DNA of 64,000 nucleotides from Hydractinia symbiolongicarpus (taxonomy: Eukaryota; Cnidaria; Hydrozoa; Anthoathecata; Hydractiniidae), in assembly GCF_029227915.1 (NCBI RefSeq), contig NC_079878.1, positions 4,836,001 to 4,900,000 of the forward strand. The letters are read 5' to 3'. This document shows, one piece after another, positions 23,913 through 35,738 of this stretch. The notes below the pieces were generated by a model. That model ran no database searches, was not told the DNA's origin, and saw only the letters and a program-made list of their open reading frames with translations. The position numbers and the translations under genes were made by a program. Each line of letters begins with the position of its first letter. Positions within the stretch are counted from its first letter, which is position 1.

Positions 23913-25496
23913 TTACGAATCTATTTCCTCCATAAGTGCTATTTTACTCCTTATCTTGCGTAAAGAAAGAACAACCCAAATTAATGCTATTATACAGGAC
24001 GTTGCCATTAAGGCACCAAATACAAGTCTGTGATTGAAACATATTCCAGCTAAAAGTGGTCCAAGGATGAGTGTTACCCTACTAATAGATGAGTACACCC
24101 CTTGTGTAACACCTTGTGAGTCTCTTGGAGTAAGTTTTGTAACTAAAGATTTTATGGCTACCAAATTCAAAGGAATTGCTGAAAACACAACCACGCATAT
24201 CGATAAAAATATACCAACTCTTGTTTTCTTGTTCTTTTCATCAGGTATTTGTTCGCACATTAAAAATAATAGTGCTAAGATTGTTAGTAGAAGGGAAATA
24301 ACAACATAGTGTTGATCCTTCACGTTTGTTTTGTCACCGAATTTGTAGATTAAGAAAAAAACAAACATCAACCACACACCACCAACCATGTATATCGCGC
24401 TAACTTCCCTTTCTCCCCAACCGTAATCCTCTTGAGTAACTAGTGGCAACAAAACTTCAAATTCTGTTTGAGCTAACCACAGTACAAGATCTGAGAAGAA
24501 TATTGACAACACTTCCATGGTACAAAGCTGTAAAAGCAGTTGCATTGTGCTTGATTTTGTAACAACTACTGCAGGCTCATCCATTGACGATTCTTGAAAG
24601 AATTCATCATCTTCTGTTAGTTCGTCATCAATCATCATCTTTCCATTCATTGTTTGGTAACATCGAAAAGCTGGCCGTCCTCCACGTTTTATTAAAGGTT
24701 CTTCGTCACCGTAGTTCACATCAAGTACTGATTCACACAATGATGTCTCTCGAACACGCTTATAATCAATTTCATATTCTTTTTGAGGTGGACCTCTGGA
24801 ATCAAGTTGTATGTTAGGACAATATTTAGATCTTTCATCAATTAACTTAGATAAATTAGAAATATAAAACATAGTCAAAATCTGAGATAGGATCCATAAT
24901 AAGGCCATAAATACACCAGGAGCAGTTCCAAAATTAATAGACCAATCACCAATTTTAAAATCAACTGTGGCTAAGAAAAAATTTAACGCTGGACCAAATG
25001 TTAGCCCAAGAACCCGCCCAACCTCAAGCAAGGCAAATATTCCAGTCCTTTCACTCATTGGGTATGTATACACAATTTCCGTATTTGCACATGCATAAAA
25101 ACCGTCTCCTAGGCCTGCTAACATTCTACCAAAAAACACTAACCATTTAGAATACGGTAATGCGTAAACAATATTACCAATAATTTCAAAACCATTCAAT
25201 ATTAATACAAGTTCTTTGATTCTCTTTGTTTTATCAAAAAACATGCCAACAACAGGTAGAGATATCACACTTGCTGTTGGATACACAGCTATAACTAGAC
25301 CTAGAAACCAAGGTTCAACTTTAAACGTATCCAAATAAAGCCAAATTGATGGTAAAATAATAGCATATTCAGCTCCAAGCAGAAACATACGTAATATAAA
25401 CATGATAACAGTTGCTTTTCGTTTGCGACGAAACACAGGATCTTTTTCCAATCCAGCAAAGCGGGAGTCAAATTTTTCAGGAATTGGTGGTGACAT
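23913..25496 (-). CDS. MFSD8/CLN7-like major facilitator transporter, copy A
   Basis: Single open exon of 527 aa, near the length of MFSD8 (about 518). Twelve hydrophobic segments are plausible, six before and six after a long hydrophilic loop at about 213-325. The motif-A-like GMFFDKTKRIKE lies between TM2 and TM3 (about 84-95). ILPSIWLYL and WFLGLVIAVY in the first helices, and GRMLAGLGDGFYACANTE with SERTGIFALLE (about 123-157), are typical of the MFSD8 branch, a lysosomal transporter family. The loop contains DEEPLI (264-269), which fits the [DE]xxxL[LI] lysosome/endosome sorting consensus. The start follows from the ATG ahead of a short polar N-terminus. It has no introns, unlike neighbouring genes. 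Copy B lies 1.7 kb away in the same orientation. Substrate unknown; the MFSD8 assignment is by resemblance. Confidence 0.8.
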   Translation of the reverse strand: MSPPIPEKFDSRFAGLEKDPVFRRKRKATVIMFILRMFLLGAEYAIILPSIWLYLDTFKVEPWFLGLVIAVYPTASVISLPVVGMFFDKTKRIKELVLILNGFEIIGNIVYALPYSKWLVFFGRMLAGLGDGFYACANTEIVYTYPMSERTGIFALLEVGRVLGLTFGPALNFFLATVDFKIGDWSINFGTAPGVFMALLWILSQILTMFYISNLSKLIDERSKYCPNIQLDSRGPPQKEYEIDYKRVRETSLCESVLDVNYGDEEPLIKRGGRPAFRCYQTMNGKMMIDDELTEDDEFFQESSMDEPAVVVTKSSTMQLLLQLCTMEVLSIFFSDLVLWLAQTEFEVLLPLVTQEDYGWGEREVSAIYMVGGVWLMFVFFLIYKFGDKTNVKDQHYVVISLLLTILALLFLMCEQIPDEKNKKTRVGIFLSICVVVFSAIPLNLVAIKSLVTKLTPRDSQGVTQGVYSSISRVTLILGPLLAGICFNHRLVFGALMATSCIIALIWVVLSLRKIRSKIALMEEIDS

Positions 25497-27185
25497 TTTT
25501 TAGTATCTTTATTGGCTATAAGAAATAATAAAAATATAATAATGTACAAATGCACCAATAGATTTTTATTTTTACATGAATCATTATGACAGAAAACACA
25601 CAATTCTTTGCAAACAAAATATAAGAAGTGTCAATTTCTAACAATTTCCAAACTTAACAATACAGATCTTATTTGAAATGTGAGATATTAATTGTTGTAC
25701 AAGTGTGTAAATGTTGCCAATAGCCTTCATTATTTTTCAAATATCCAAAAAGTGATATTTGTAGCAGTATTTAATGTAAATCGATTACCAAAACAATACT
25801 TCACATCATTATAGTAAAAAACAGATATTTGAAAAGGCGTAATGATGATATGATGATATTTGGTCACATATAGTCAATTACCAACAAAGCAAGACTGTAA
25901 AATTAAAAAAAAAATTTTTATTTATATTAGATGTTCTTATCATAACACATAAAAAATTTTCAAAAAAATATCTGCTTTATTACAATATGCCAAAAATAAT
26001 TCTTATAGGTTTTTTAATTACCAGAGTAATGTATATGCTGAGTTATCAAAGCTTAGTGTAAAATTTCAAAATGAAAAATAATTTTCCACACTCACATATT
26101 GATGTGAACCATGTAGTAGTAAAGAAATGTTACAACATTAACTAATATTAAAAATAAAATATTCACAATTTAATATTTTACAGAATATAATCTAAATAGA
26201 AAACTTTATAAATTTAACAATATATTATTAAAAAATCCTCTATGTATAGCACATTCAAAATTTCAAACGTTATGGCAATCTTAGTAATGCAGCAACCATT
26301 TGACATGTGCTTTTTATCACACCTATAGAAACATTTTATGCAAAAATTCTTTAAAAGTTTCAAAAACAAAACCAATGCCAGTGTGAATATACATTTCTCT
26401 ACAATCTCATTGGCTGTAGTCAAAGAAGAAAAAAATACCTAAACATTACATATATTTATAAAATTCTTACATTCTTAAAACACTGATTTTTTCAAAAAAT
26501 TTGGATACTTAAAAATAAACAATTTACACTAAACAAGACTTTTTTAAGACTGATCACAATGCCCAAGTTAGTGACAAGGAATAAAGTTTACAACATGTAC
26601 AAGACTAATAATACTAAGTACTAATGCTAAAAAACAGAGAAAGTCATAAAAAATGTTTATAATTTAAAAATTTCTACATACGTATTGGTCATTTTAAACA
26701 CGAAAGTAGTGCCTACTTTACAGTTACATAAGAAACTTTTTCGCAGAAATGTCGTCATTTGTGATCACAATGACAGCATTAAATTTTTTTTTTCATGTGA
26801 AAGCAATTTTCTTGTATTTAGTCCACAAGGCAATAGCATACAAAATACATGAGAAATTTCATTGCAGACAAATTTGTGACTCATAGTCATGACTCAAATG
26901 CAGTAAGGATTAAACTTTTGTAAGGAAGATTAAAAAAACTGATGATTCGAACAAGTCTAAACTAAATGCAAAAATACTACTTTTATTATTACAGCATTAT
27001 TATTATTACAGTTCAGAACACTGATTAAAATTAACCTTAAAAAACAGCAACTTTAACTTTGAATTAATCAATTTAGTGTTCTTGAACTGTTATTATCATC
27101 CAATGTTAACTTGCACAGTTACAGTCTCTTTTCCTACCTACTACCTCCGTACCTTTTTTTCACATAGCGCCCTATCTCAACAAAT
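25497..27185. other. Spacer between the two MFS copies
   Basis: Very AT-rich and without a supported gene. TTTATT at 26982-26987 (AATAAA on the minus strand) is a plausible polyadenylation signal for copy B, about 200 bases past its stop. Confidence 0.4.
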
Positions 27186-28625
27186 TTACGAATCAATTTC
27201 TTGCATTAGATTTGATTTCCTTTTTATCCTTTTTAAACACAGAACAATCCAAATAAATGCTACTACACACAACACTATGTTTGTAATGCTCAACTTAAGT
27301 CTATGATCTAAACTCAGTCCTGCTAAAATTGGGCCAAGACTTAATGCTACTCTACTGACACAAGATAATACACCTTGCGTAAAACCCTGCATCGATCTTG
27401 GTGTGAGTTTGGTTGCTAAGGATCTTACTGCTGACAAATTTAATGAAATGGCAGAAAAAATAAGAATACATGCAGATAACAAAATGCTAAATCTTGATTT
27501 TAAATCTTTCTCCTTGGGAATTTGTTCACACATCAACAGTATCAAAGATAAAATTGTCAGTAGAAGAGAGATGAGAACATAAAGTTGATCTTTCACATTT
27601 GTTTTGTTGCTAAACTTGTAGATTAACAGAAAAACAAACATCAACAACACAACACCAAGCACAAATATAATGCCAATGTACTTGTCCCATTTGCTATCAG
27701 ATTCTGTTATCAGGGGCAACAAAACTAAAAACTGGGTTACAGTTGACCAAAACGCAAGCTCTGAAAAGAATAATGATAAAAGTTCAATGGAACAATGCTG
27801 TGTAATTAATTCCTTAATTGACTCTGGCTTTGCAACATCACAATCATTATATTTTGTTTGACTAACATCACTTTCCGTCCTTTGATACAATGTTTCATCA
27901 AAACTCATTCTTTCTTGTGATGCAGGAGGTATTTGGCAAATTGAAGATTCTCCATGATTGATTTCTGTGTGCTTTGATAAATTGCAAATATAAAAAATTG
28001 TCCCAAATTCAAATAAAATCCACAATAATGCTATTCCTGCACCAGGAAGAATCCCAAAAATAATGCATTGGTTATTAAGTTTAGAAGCAAACATTGTTAA
28101 GAAAAAATAAAACAGTGGACCACAGATGAAACCAAGAAACCATCCAATTTGAAGCAATGAAAATATACCTGTCCTGCTCCTTACAGGGTACATGTGTACA
28201 ACTGCAGTATTTGCACATGCAAAGAAACCATCTCCAAAGCCTGCAATCATCCTACCAAAAAACACGAGCCATTTAGAATAAGGTAGTGCATATACTATAC
28301 TGCCAATAATTTCAAAACCATTCAACACCAACACAATCTCCTTGATTCTCTTTGTCTTATCAAAAAACATTCCAACGAAGGGCAGAGATACCATACTTGC
28401 TATAGAATACACAGCAACAACAAAACCTAGAAACCAGGATTCAACATCATCATATGTATCCAAATAAAACCAAATTGATGGTAAAAAGATTGAATATGCA
28501 GCCCCAGCTAAGAATGCTCGAAGCATAAACATTATAACTTGATGTTTCCGTTTACGGCAAAACTTGGGGTCATTTTCCACTTCAAAAAAATAGGAGTCAA
28601 TTGTTACAGTAGTTTGTATTGGCAT
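27186..28625 (-). CDS. MFSD8/CLN7-like major facilitator transporter, copy B
   Basis: Single open exon of 479 aa, clearly paralogous to copy A along its length. Shared stretches include GMFFDKTKRIKE, LNGFEIIGSIVYALPYSKWL, GRMIAGFGDGFFACANTAVV, RTGIFSLLQIG, KTNVKDQLYVLISLLLTIL and a final LMQEIDS. It is shorter mainly because the central loop between the two six-helix halves is reduced, and it lacks the DEEPLI signal of copy A. Same orientation and no introns: this is a tandem duplication of an intronless gene. The loss of the acidic dileucine motif may mean different targeting (inference). Confidence 0.8.
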   Translation of the reverse strand: MPIQTTVTIDSYFFEVENDPKFCRKRKHQVIMFMLRAFLAGAAYSIFLPSIWFYLDTYDDVESWFLGFVVAVYSIASMVSLPFVGMFFDKTKRIKEIVLVLNGFEIIGSIVYALPYSKWLVFFGRMIAGFGDGFFACANTAVVHMYPVRSRTGIFSLLQIGWFLGFICGPLFYFFLTMFASKLNNQCIIFGILPGAGIALLWILFEFGTIFYICNLSKHTEINHGESSICQIPPASQERMSFDETLYQRTESDVSQTKYNDCDVAKPESIKELITQHCSIELLSLFFSELAFWSTVTQFLVLLPLITESDSKWDKYIGIIFVLGVVLLMFVFLLIYKFSNKTNVKDQLYVLISLLLTILSLILLMCEQIPKEKDLKSRFSILLSACILIFSAISLNLSAVRSLATKLTPRSMQGFTQGVLSCVSRVALSLGPILAGLSLDHRLKLSITNIVLCVVAFIWIVLCLKRIKRKSNLMQEIDS

Positions 28626-29862
28626 TGTGTGACAGACTGTTTATTGACACTTTTTTTTCTCTCCTAAACTAAATAAATATTTGTTGAAAATATGGTGCAA
28701 AAATACCTACTCTAATACCCTGCAAAAAAGAAACATCTTTAAAATTTGGTCCTGATTGACCAATGAAAAAAGATGCATATATTTATTTTCCAACATTTTT
28801 CTCCAATATTTTCCTTGTTCTTTTCTATTATCATTGTTCAAGGCACTCACTTTTATGCAGGATAATAGAGTGCTTTATAATTGCAGAAGATCACATAAGA
28901 TCTCTTTTAAATCATGTGATAACCTTTGCTAATTATTAATCTTCATTTTGAGTTGTCTGATTCTTTGAACCAGATATATTGACTAGGTAGTCAGCGTCTA
29001 CCTTTATGTTTGTTTGTATACAAAACAAACCTGTAATATCATGTGTTGATTTGCTTCATCTGCTGTTAAAATGCAAAAAAATGGAGTAAACACAGAGGTT
29101 GAGGGAGCCGATAAGTCACATATTCTACAAAAATTACAGGCATTTAGAAGGGCTAACCTTTAAAAATAATAATAATAACAATAACAATAACAATAATAAT
29201 AATCAAGTATATATTTACCAAAACCTGCATAGCCCCAAACCATGGCCCAAAAATGAAATAAAACGTTGTCGTCTTCAAACATTTCTAAACATTTGTAACA
29301 CTGGGCCAAGCATATTGCTCAACCTTCTTTTACAGGGAAGAAATAAGCAGAACTACGGCCTCAGTAATAATTGTGCCACGCATTGGTTTAGGCTTGTCCT
29401 ATTGGTAGCTACCTATTTCCTTATTTGCTGCTCCATTATATTGCATAACTGAGGCTCTTCCTATCCAAAAAAAACAAGTCAACTTTGTTATGAAAAAAAT
29501 TTATTTTGAAAAATGATTATGGGTTTTTCCAGATATAAATGTAGGACTTGAAATAAGCCTGCGAAAAAAATCAAGTCCGCCAGAATAATATTAATATCTA
29601 TATATATATGACATGTTACCTTTAGTAACATTCATTGACATTCTTATAATAAAAAATTGTATATTATTTTATTTTCTGTTTTTGGGATAAAAACCTAAAA
29701 AATAGAGTGTCATTGAAAAAAAGACTTTTACTTTTTCTATACATGGAAATTATGGTAAGCTCTATTAATTCACTTACTTACAAACTGTAAGTATTGAGGT
29801 TAACGATCACAATGCTCTTTGAAAGTCAGCTGAAATGCTTTGGTGATAAAAATTTAAAGTGG
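28626..29862. other. Intergenic with an AAT/AAC microsatellite
   Basis: At 29164-29203 a run of AAT and AAC triplets creates a spurious asparagine-rich open frame (29099-29452). Nothing else is supported. Confidence 0.5.
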
Positions 29863-31872
29863 CTAGCCCAGAAAATCAGAAAAACCTATAGTTAGTGGAT
29901 TGTTTCCACTGGGGGCCACTAGAACAACAAAAGGACCAAAAATGATAAACCTTAACTGCCTCAGGTCAATCAAACATGTAACATATTTTATAATCTGTGA
30001 AAATTGAAAAGAAAAAAAATTAAAAACAAAATTAAAAAGTGATCTCCAGTAGAATTTGCTAAATACACTAGAGATGGAAGTCTTAAACGAAAGTAGACTT
30101 CCATCACAGGTCACTTGGGCTGCAAGATTATTCCACACTTTTGCAGCTCTAAACGGAAAGGCTTTTTTGCAAAATTCCATGTTGAACAAGGGAAGTGTGA
30201 AAAGCTCCTCCTTGTTTGGTGATTGTGGCAGTTTTTTGCCCAAAAGGAATTTTGAGCGCATGTAATCAGGAGCAATGCGATTCATGGCTTTGAAAACTAA
30301 TATGGCACCGTTTTTGATGAGTAAATTATTCCTTGAACATTCCCTCTCTTTCCCTAAAAAGGTACGGGCACATTTTAATCCTTTTTCTATTTTTTTAGCA
30401 AATGTTACCCTGAGATATTTACCTTTTTCGCTCCTTACCCATATAGTTAATACCCATATAGTTAATAGTTTTGTTCTAAACTTTTTTTAACTGGCTGTGG
30501 TTGCTGAAAAAATTGTTTCAGTTTTGTCCATATTTTAATATAGTCATTTTGTTATTATTCAGCCAGAGGACTGACTTGCGAAAAAGTTTTAACTCGACCT
30601 GCAAGACAAGGGTATCCAAGTTTTTATGGGATGAAATAATATTGTATCATCTGCATATAGACAGTGGTAGTTTAAATTCTTGACAGATTTTAAGTCATCA
30701 ATAAACAAAAGAAAAAGCAGGGGCCAACACCAGATCCCTGCGGCACCCCAAAAGCATCTTCATGAAGCAGATCTGATCTTGTGTCGTTTGCAAGGGTCAG
30801 GTGCATTAGCCCTGTCAAGTAGGACTCAAACCAGTCAAAGGCAGCAACCCTGATGCCAAAACACCATAGCTTTGTTAACAAAATTTTATGATCAACAGTG
30901 TCAATAGCTTTTTTAAGGTCAATGAGTACATCACAAACAAAGTTTTTTTGGTTGAGCTCAGTAAGAATAAAATCAGAGACATCGACTACTGCAGTTTCTG
31001 CGGAAGAGTTTTTGAAATCCGGACTATCTGTCATTAAAAGGAAGTTGTGCTCAGAAAAAAAAAAGAAATTTGCTCATGCACTAACTTTTCAAAAAATTTC
31101 ATAGAAATTGACAGAATGGAGATGCCGGTTATTAGTAGAATATGTTTTGTTGCCAATTTTAAAAATAGGTTAGACTCTTTTAGTCTTCCAACATTAAACC
31201 AGTAAATAAAGATTTGTTGAATAGACTTGATAAATGAATACTAAAATTGACAAACGTGCTTTTAGCAGTCGCGAACCAATTCCGTCCAAGCCTGTAGCTT
31301 TACTAAGTTTCAGTCAACTAATTATTTTTTTAACACTTTTGGTCTTAATAGAAGCCCACCGAAAATCGTGTCTGCTAAGGTGGATTTACATTAGTAGTAA
31401 CAGAAGAAATGAATTAAATATGTTAGAAAATTCTTTTGGGTGAGATGGATCTGTAACATTGTTTTGGATACTCGTTTTATCGAGGTAGTATTGCCTGACT
31501 TATCAGTTTTTTTGGCCATTTTTGAAAGTCCTGCAAAACATCATTATCATTATATATAGTACTCGTTTTTAAATCGATTTTTGAGACCTATTACCTGGTT
31601 TCGTTTTTGTTTAAAAGATTCCCAGTCTATGATGGATTTTGTTTTTGCTGCTTTCTGTTTTAAGAAGGGGCATGTTTGTGAACCACTGTTTTAAAATGTT
31701 TATTCAGTCTCTCCCATGCTTCATGTAGGACATTACAATCATTAAAATATGACCAGTCTAAATTTCTAAGGTCCTTCAGAAAAGCCCCTTCACTGAAGTT
31801 CTTGTAGCTAGAACTGTTAGAAAGAATCAAGTCAATAAGAGTGATACTATTTTCTGTAACACGATTACTCAT
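29863..31872 (-). mobile_element. Broken non-LTR retrotransposon (LINE)
   Basis: Minus-strand pieces in the expected order. 31872-31660 resembles the end of an AP-type endonuclease domain (NRVTENSITLIDLILSNSS). 31034-30690 is reverse-transcriptase sequence (DFILTELNQKNFVCDVLIDL, KAIDTVDHKILLTKL, FGVPQGSGVGPC). 30285-29863 is the region after the RT with FPFRAAKVWNNLA. The order and motifs fit a CR1/L2/Jockey-like LINE. The catalytic YxDD segment, expected just below 30690, is disrupted, and frames are separated by stops, so the copy is dead. Confidence 0.8.
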
Positions 31873-32510
31873 TCAGCTAGCATCATAAGCCAAGTATATA
31901 TATATTCAATATTCAACACTGATTTTTGGAAATAGAGGGAGCTCAAAATGAAATTCACAATACAATTTTCCAGGGTTGTAGCTTAGCTGGCTACTTCCTG
32001 TTTTGCCAGGCATATCCTGGCTGGCTAGAAGCAAGCAAATTTTAATGCTTTGAACTAATCATGTTAGTAAACTTGACATTGAGTTTTAGTTCTAAATTTA
32101 CGAGGAAGCAGTAAAAAAAAATCTATTCACAGCATTCTAAATAAATGGCTAGGTTTTAGGTTTAGGTTAGCTAAAGTATACCAAAAGATACGCTTTTAAA
32201 ATTTGCGATATTTAACTTTTTTGTCACACTACCACTATTTATTTCATTTATTTAGTTATTTTATTTATTCTTTATTTAAAGTCGATAAAATGTAAAATAC
32301 AGATGAAAATAAAAATAATATAATAAACCGTTCCCATCATGTAAAAAATCTCAACGAATCTGCTTTCTTGAGACGGCACTATAAGATCTCAAATTATATG
32401 GTGCAGATCTAGGATTAAAAATATTACAAATTATAAGGTGAGTTTAAACCATGGTTGGTTTTATAAATTTCTTTTAATACCAACTTACAACACACTTCAG
32501 GAAAAGATTA
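31873..32510. other. Intergenic, no gene seen
   Basis: AT-rich; includes TTTATT-rich low-complexity sequence near 32230-32285. Confidence 0.4.
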
Positions 32511-32652
32511 TGGCACCGTAGCTCAAAATGGGCATTAAATACTCTAGGACTCTCCATCTAAGCCATGGCCTATCCTGGAAATAATAGACAGGGTATATCC
32601 CTCAATATTTGTGAGGCTAGCCATGTAAAATATGCACATCTATTTATCTATT
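32511..32652 (+). repeat. SINE family A, 3' fragment
   Basis: It starts at TAGCTCAAAATG.GCATTAAATAC and continues through GACTCTCCATCTAAGCCATGG, GGGTATATCCCT and CTAGCCATGTAAAATATG to a (TCTAT)n tail. The tRNA head is missing. Confidence 0.7.
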
Positions 32653-32874
32653 TATGAGGAAAATCTTGATCATCTGTACATGCCAACTTAAAAGCCTTCT
32701 CTCGAACGACATCTGTAATAAGTTTACAGTGATCTCTTGTTATTGTATAGTATAGCAGTTTAATTTAATCATTTCTTTTCAAAATAACATGTGTTTCCTA
32801 AAACTTAATTTGTTTATTTCAGCTTTTATCCCGTTCAACAAAGGATAATGTTTTTTGCTCTTGCTTGATATATT

Positions 32875-33010
32875 TCTACAATCACGTTTAATGATTGTTA
32901 AACGATCTACGGCATCTTTTTGCTTTCTACGAACCCTTATTCACGAATTTTAAACCATCTACAGTGATCTTTTTGCTTTCTACGATCCCGTTTTCATGTT
33001 TTTTAAACAA
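32875..33010 (+). repeat. Degenerate tandem dimer, about 65 bp
   Basis: GATCTACGGCATCTTTTTGC, TTTCTACGAACCC and TTTTAAACCATCTAC are repeated once in order as CATCTACAGTGATC, TTTTTGCTTTCTACGATCCC and TTTTTTAAAC. Confidence 0.5.
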
Positions 33011-33432
33011 CTTTTTTTCGCCACTTCATTGACGAAGGATCAAAATATAAAATTATAACTAGATTTACCAACAAATAAAAACAACAAAATGTTCAACTTT
33101 TTTATCGCCATTGGTTTTTAATTTAATTGTTCAGTAATTTATTCTTTGTTGTTGCAACAATAGAAAAAATCTATCGTGGATGTGCCACGTTGTTAAGTTT
33201 AATTTTTAATTGTGTACACCATGATGTAACGATTGTGTAGTCCACAATTAGTAAAAAATATGCATTGTGGACTTTCGCGGTTTGTGTGTATGGCGAGAAA
33301 AACACGAACCACGATGTTACCAAACCTTTTTACAGTACTGTATATCTATTTTTCAGGCTATTTATGTTAACATTTCAAGATAATCTTAGATGGTATTATT
33401 TTGCTGGTCTTCGGGAGTTGTTTGTCCATAAC

Positions 33433-33666
33433 ATGGCTTGTCCCATCTTATGATGGTCTTTTAAAAGCATGATTGTCTTTTGTCAATAAATGGCCCTGTC
33501 CCATCTCATTGCACGATTTTAACAACACAAGTTTCCTTTGTGAATAGTTAGGCCTGTCCTATCTTATGACACATTTTCTAAAATTGCAAGAGTCCTTTGT
33601 GTACAGTTGTGTTTGTCTCATCTGATGATACGGTTTTTAAGAGTGTAAGATTCCTTTGTCAACAGT
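33433..33666 (+). repeat. Degenerate tandem repeat, about 59-bp unit, four copies
   Basis: Units start near 33433, 33490, 33549 and 33608 with CTTGTCCCATCTTATGA-like sequence (CCTGTCCCATCTCATTG, CCTGTCCTATCTTATGA, TTTGTCTCATCTGATGA). Each ends with CCTTTGT.AA.AGTT. Unit divergence is considerable. Confidence 0.7.
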
Positions 33667-33783
33667 TCAACCTGTACTAACTAAAGTCTAATTTAGTTAC
33701 ATACATTTGTCCAAGTTTGTGCGCCAGGCACGTCATCATGGGTTATCAAAATGCGAATGCATTAAACTGTTTTTGATGGGCCC

Positions 33784-34138
33784 TAGATAGATAGATAGAT
33801 GTGCATATTTTACATGGCTAGCCTCACAAATATCGAGGGATATACCCTGTCTATTATTTCCAGGAGGGGCCATGGCTTAGATGGAGAGTCCTAGAGTATT
33901 TAATGCTCATTTTGAGCTACGCAGACCCAATTAGTAGGGCCCACGCTCTACTAGACAACTCCCGGCAACATCCAATGGCCCACACAGTGTGCCATCTCCC
34001 CAATTTCCCTCACATGGCTTGGGTTAACCCGGGGCTATGGTAACATTCACTCGCCAATGTTGAATCGCCGTCAAGAGGAATCAAACCCCGGTCTCCCGCA
34101 CAGAGTACGAAAGCTATAACCACTAATCTACGGCGCCG
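33784..34138 (-). repeat. Full-length tRNA-derived SINE (family A), second copy
   Basis: It matches the copy at 2468-2815 almost base for base, including the (GATA)n tail at its left edge and the tRNA-like head with A and B boxes at its right edge; B-box bases differ slightly (GGTTTGATTCC). Two such similar full copies 31 kb apart suggest fairly recent activity. Confidence 0.8.
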
Positions 34139-34789
34139 GCATGTATAGACAGGCCAGTCTTCCCATGTATAGACAGGCCAGTCTTCTGTGTAAAGTTCAA
34201 CCATCATCCATAGTTGGTCATAACAGCATCCCACACAGTGGATGATACCCCTACTCCCTTTACTTATTCTCTGTTAGCTAGCTATGAGCTAGCTAGATAG
34301 AGATATGCTTAGCAGCTTTTATATATTAGATAAAAAATGACTTAGCCACAGACGCAAGAAACTCGCGTCAAACTCATTCATCTCGCCGTGGCGCTATTAT
34401 AGCTCTAGCTAGATATATATAACTGGCACAGTTAGCTAGCTAGCTTTAGGTAGCTAGCCAGTAGCTAGCTAATAGCTAAAAAAACATTAAAACTCCATTA
34501 TTTGGTCCGTCTTATAGATTATATGTCCAAAAACTATTACCGTAAAAGGATACAAAGATTGCCCGTAACTGACGTGTTTAACACGATTGTTAAAAAACAG
34601 CCTATATAACTAAACGCTTGTGTAAAATTCTAAAGTTGACAGGTGGACGACCTTCCCATTTTTATTTCACAAATGGGAAGCCATTTTCTTCGTTAGAACT
34701 TCACGTAGAACGTCACCTAAATAATCAGCCCTCCCGCCCTTTTCCCTTCCCTTTCCGTGGAACCCCTCCTTCTACATTTCACCAAGAAA
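34139..34789. other. Intergenic, GCTA-rich
   Basis: A duplicated GTATAGACAGGCCAGTCTTC lies at 34142-34185, and GCTA/TAGC simple sequence at 34270-34470. A 10-bp perfect stem at 34651-34679 pairs CTTCCCATTT with AAATGGGAAG. No supported gene. Confidence 0.45.
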
Positions 34790-35219
34790 CAAGCGGATAA
34801 ACTGAGGAGACGGCAAAGCTGAAAGGGTACTCGTTCTACAGTAAGATGATCAAGGATATAGCTGGCGAGGCTGTTAAAGCTCACCTTTCAGTTTTTCTAC
34901 ACCTTACCCTGCAAGCCACTTTGTCACTGCTACAGGTTTGGGTTCCTGAGATCGGCATGTAATCCCTAGAGCAGCATCCAATGTAACAAATAGATCGTGC
35001 CAATTTTTACCTTCTACCAGGCCGGCATAATATGCCGGTCCCCTATTAAGTATATAGGCCCAGGATTAAGTAGTCTCTAGTGTTTGTACTACTTGTACGC
35101 CATTTCTCTCATTTCTTGTCTTGTTATCTAGTGTTGCGCTTAAGATCATAGGGACTGCAGAATTCTATAGTCTCTAGGGTGTTTAGGTCGTACATATAAA
35201 CCGGCATGTTTTGATTTCC

Positions 35220-35735
35220 TTACCTGCGTCTTGATGTTCTCCCAGTCATTGACCATGCTCGTTTCCTTATCGATCAGCTTCATGTCCTGTCTTTCGTGAG
35301 GGTACCAAAGGAAGGAAAAGTTTTTCTGTCTTCAGAGGTTTTTTGGCGAAGCCGTATAGTGGTAAACCAACAAACTACGCTTTCCAGAGATGGCTAGTTT
35401 GAGCAGAAACTGACTTCACTTGTCGATTTTGTCCTCCGCGATCATGTTGTCGCCAATAAAGAGTGTCTTCTCACCAGCTAGGAGCACCGACAATTTCTCG
35501 ATCCAGTCAATCCTTGGGATCAATCAAAAACACGTAGTCATCTTTCCAAAATAAGGCTCTCCAGATGTACGAAGAGTTCCATCGTATCGTTAAGCAGAGG
35601 AAACAATGTTGTGAAAATGCTGCTTTTACTCGTTTCCGAGGAGGTTCAGAACACGCTTGGTTGTCCCACACGAGGTAGTCGCCACTAACGAGTGCTGCAC
35701 GAGGGTCTTTTATAATGTCAATGCTCTGGATCATA
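35220..35735 (-). pseudogene. Packaging-ATPase-like relic (P-loop NTPase)
   Basis: Three minus-strand frames carry successive pieces. One reads IRWNSSYIWRALFWKDD and YVFLIDPKD (about 35590-35510). The next reads WIEKLSVLLAGEKTLF and IGDNMIAEDKIDK (about 35510-35430), where the hydrophobic run ending in Asp looks like a Walker B. Then come LAISGKRS with YTASPKNL, and WYPHERQDMKLIDKE (to about 35235). Upstream, near 35640-35680, a shifted frame reads CGTTKRVLNLLGNE, fitting a degenerate P-loop. In viruses and Polintons such ATPases pump DNA into capsids. Frameshifts and a stop after EDKIDK show it is not functional. The family call rests on overall resemblance. Confidence 0.45.
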
Positions 35736-35738
35736 TAT

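Noticed and set aside
29099-29452. Asparagine-rich 117-codon ORF
   Set aside because: The run is an AAT/AAC microsatellite; the rest has no motif and no homologous structure.
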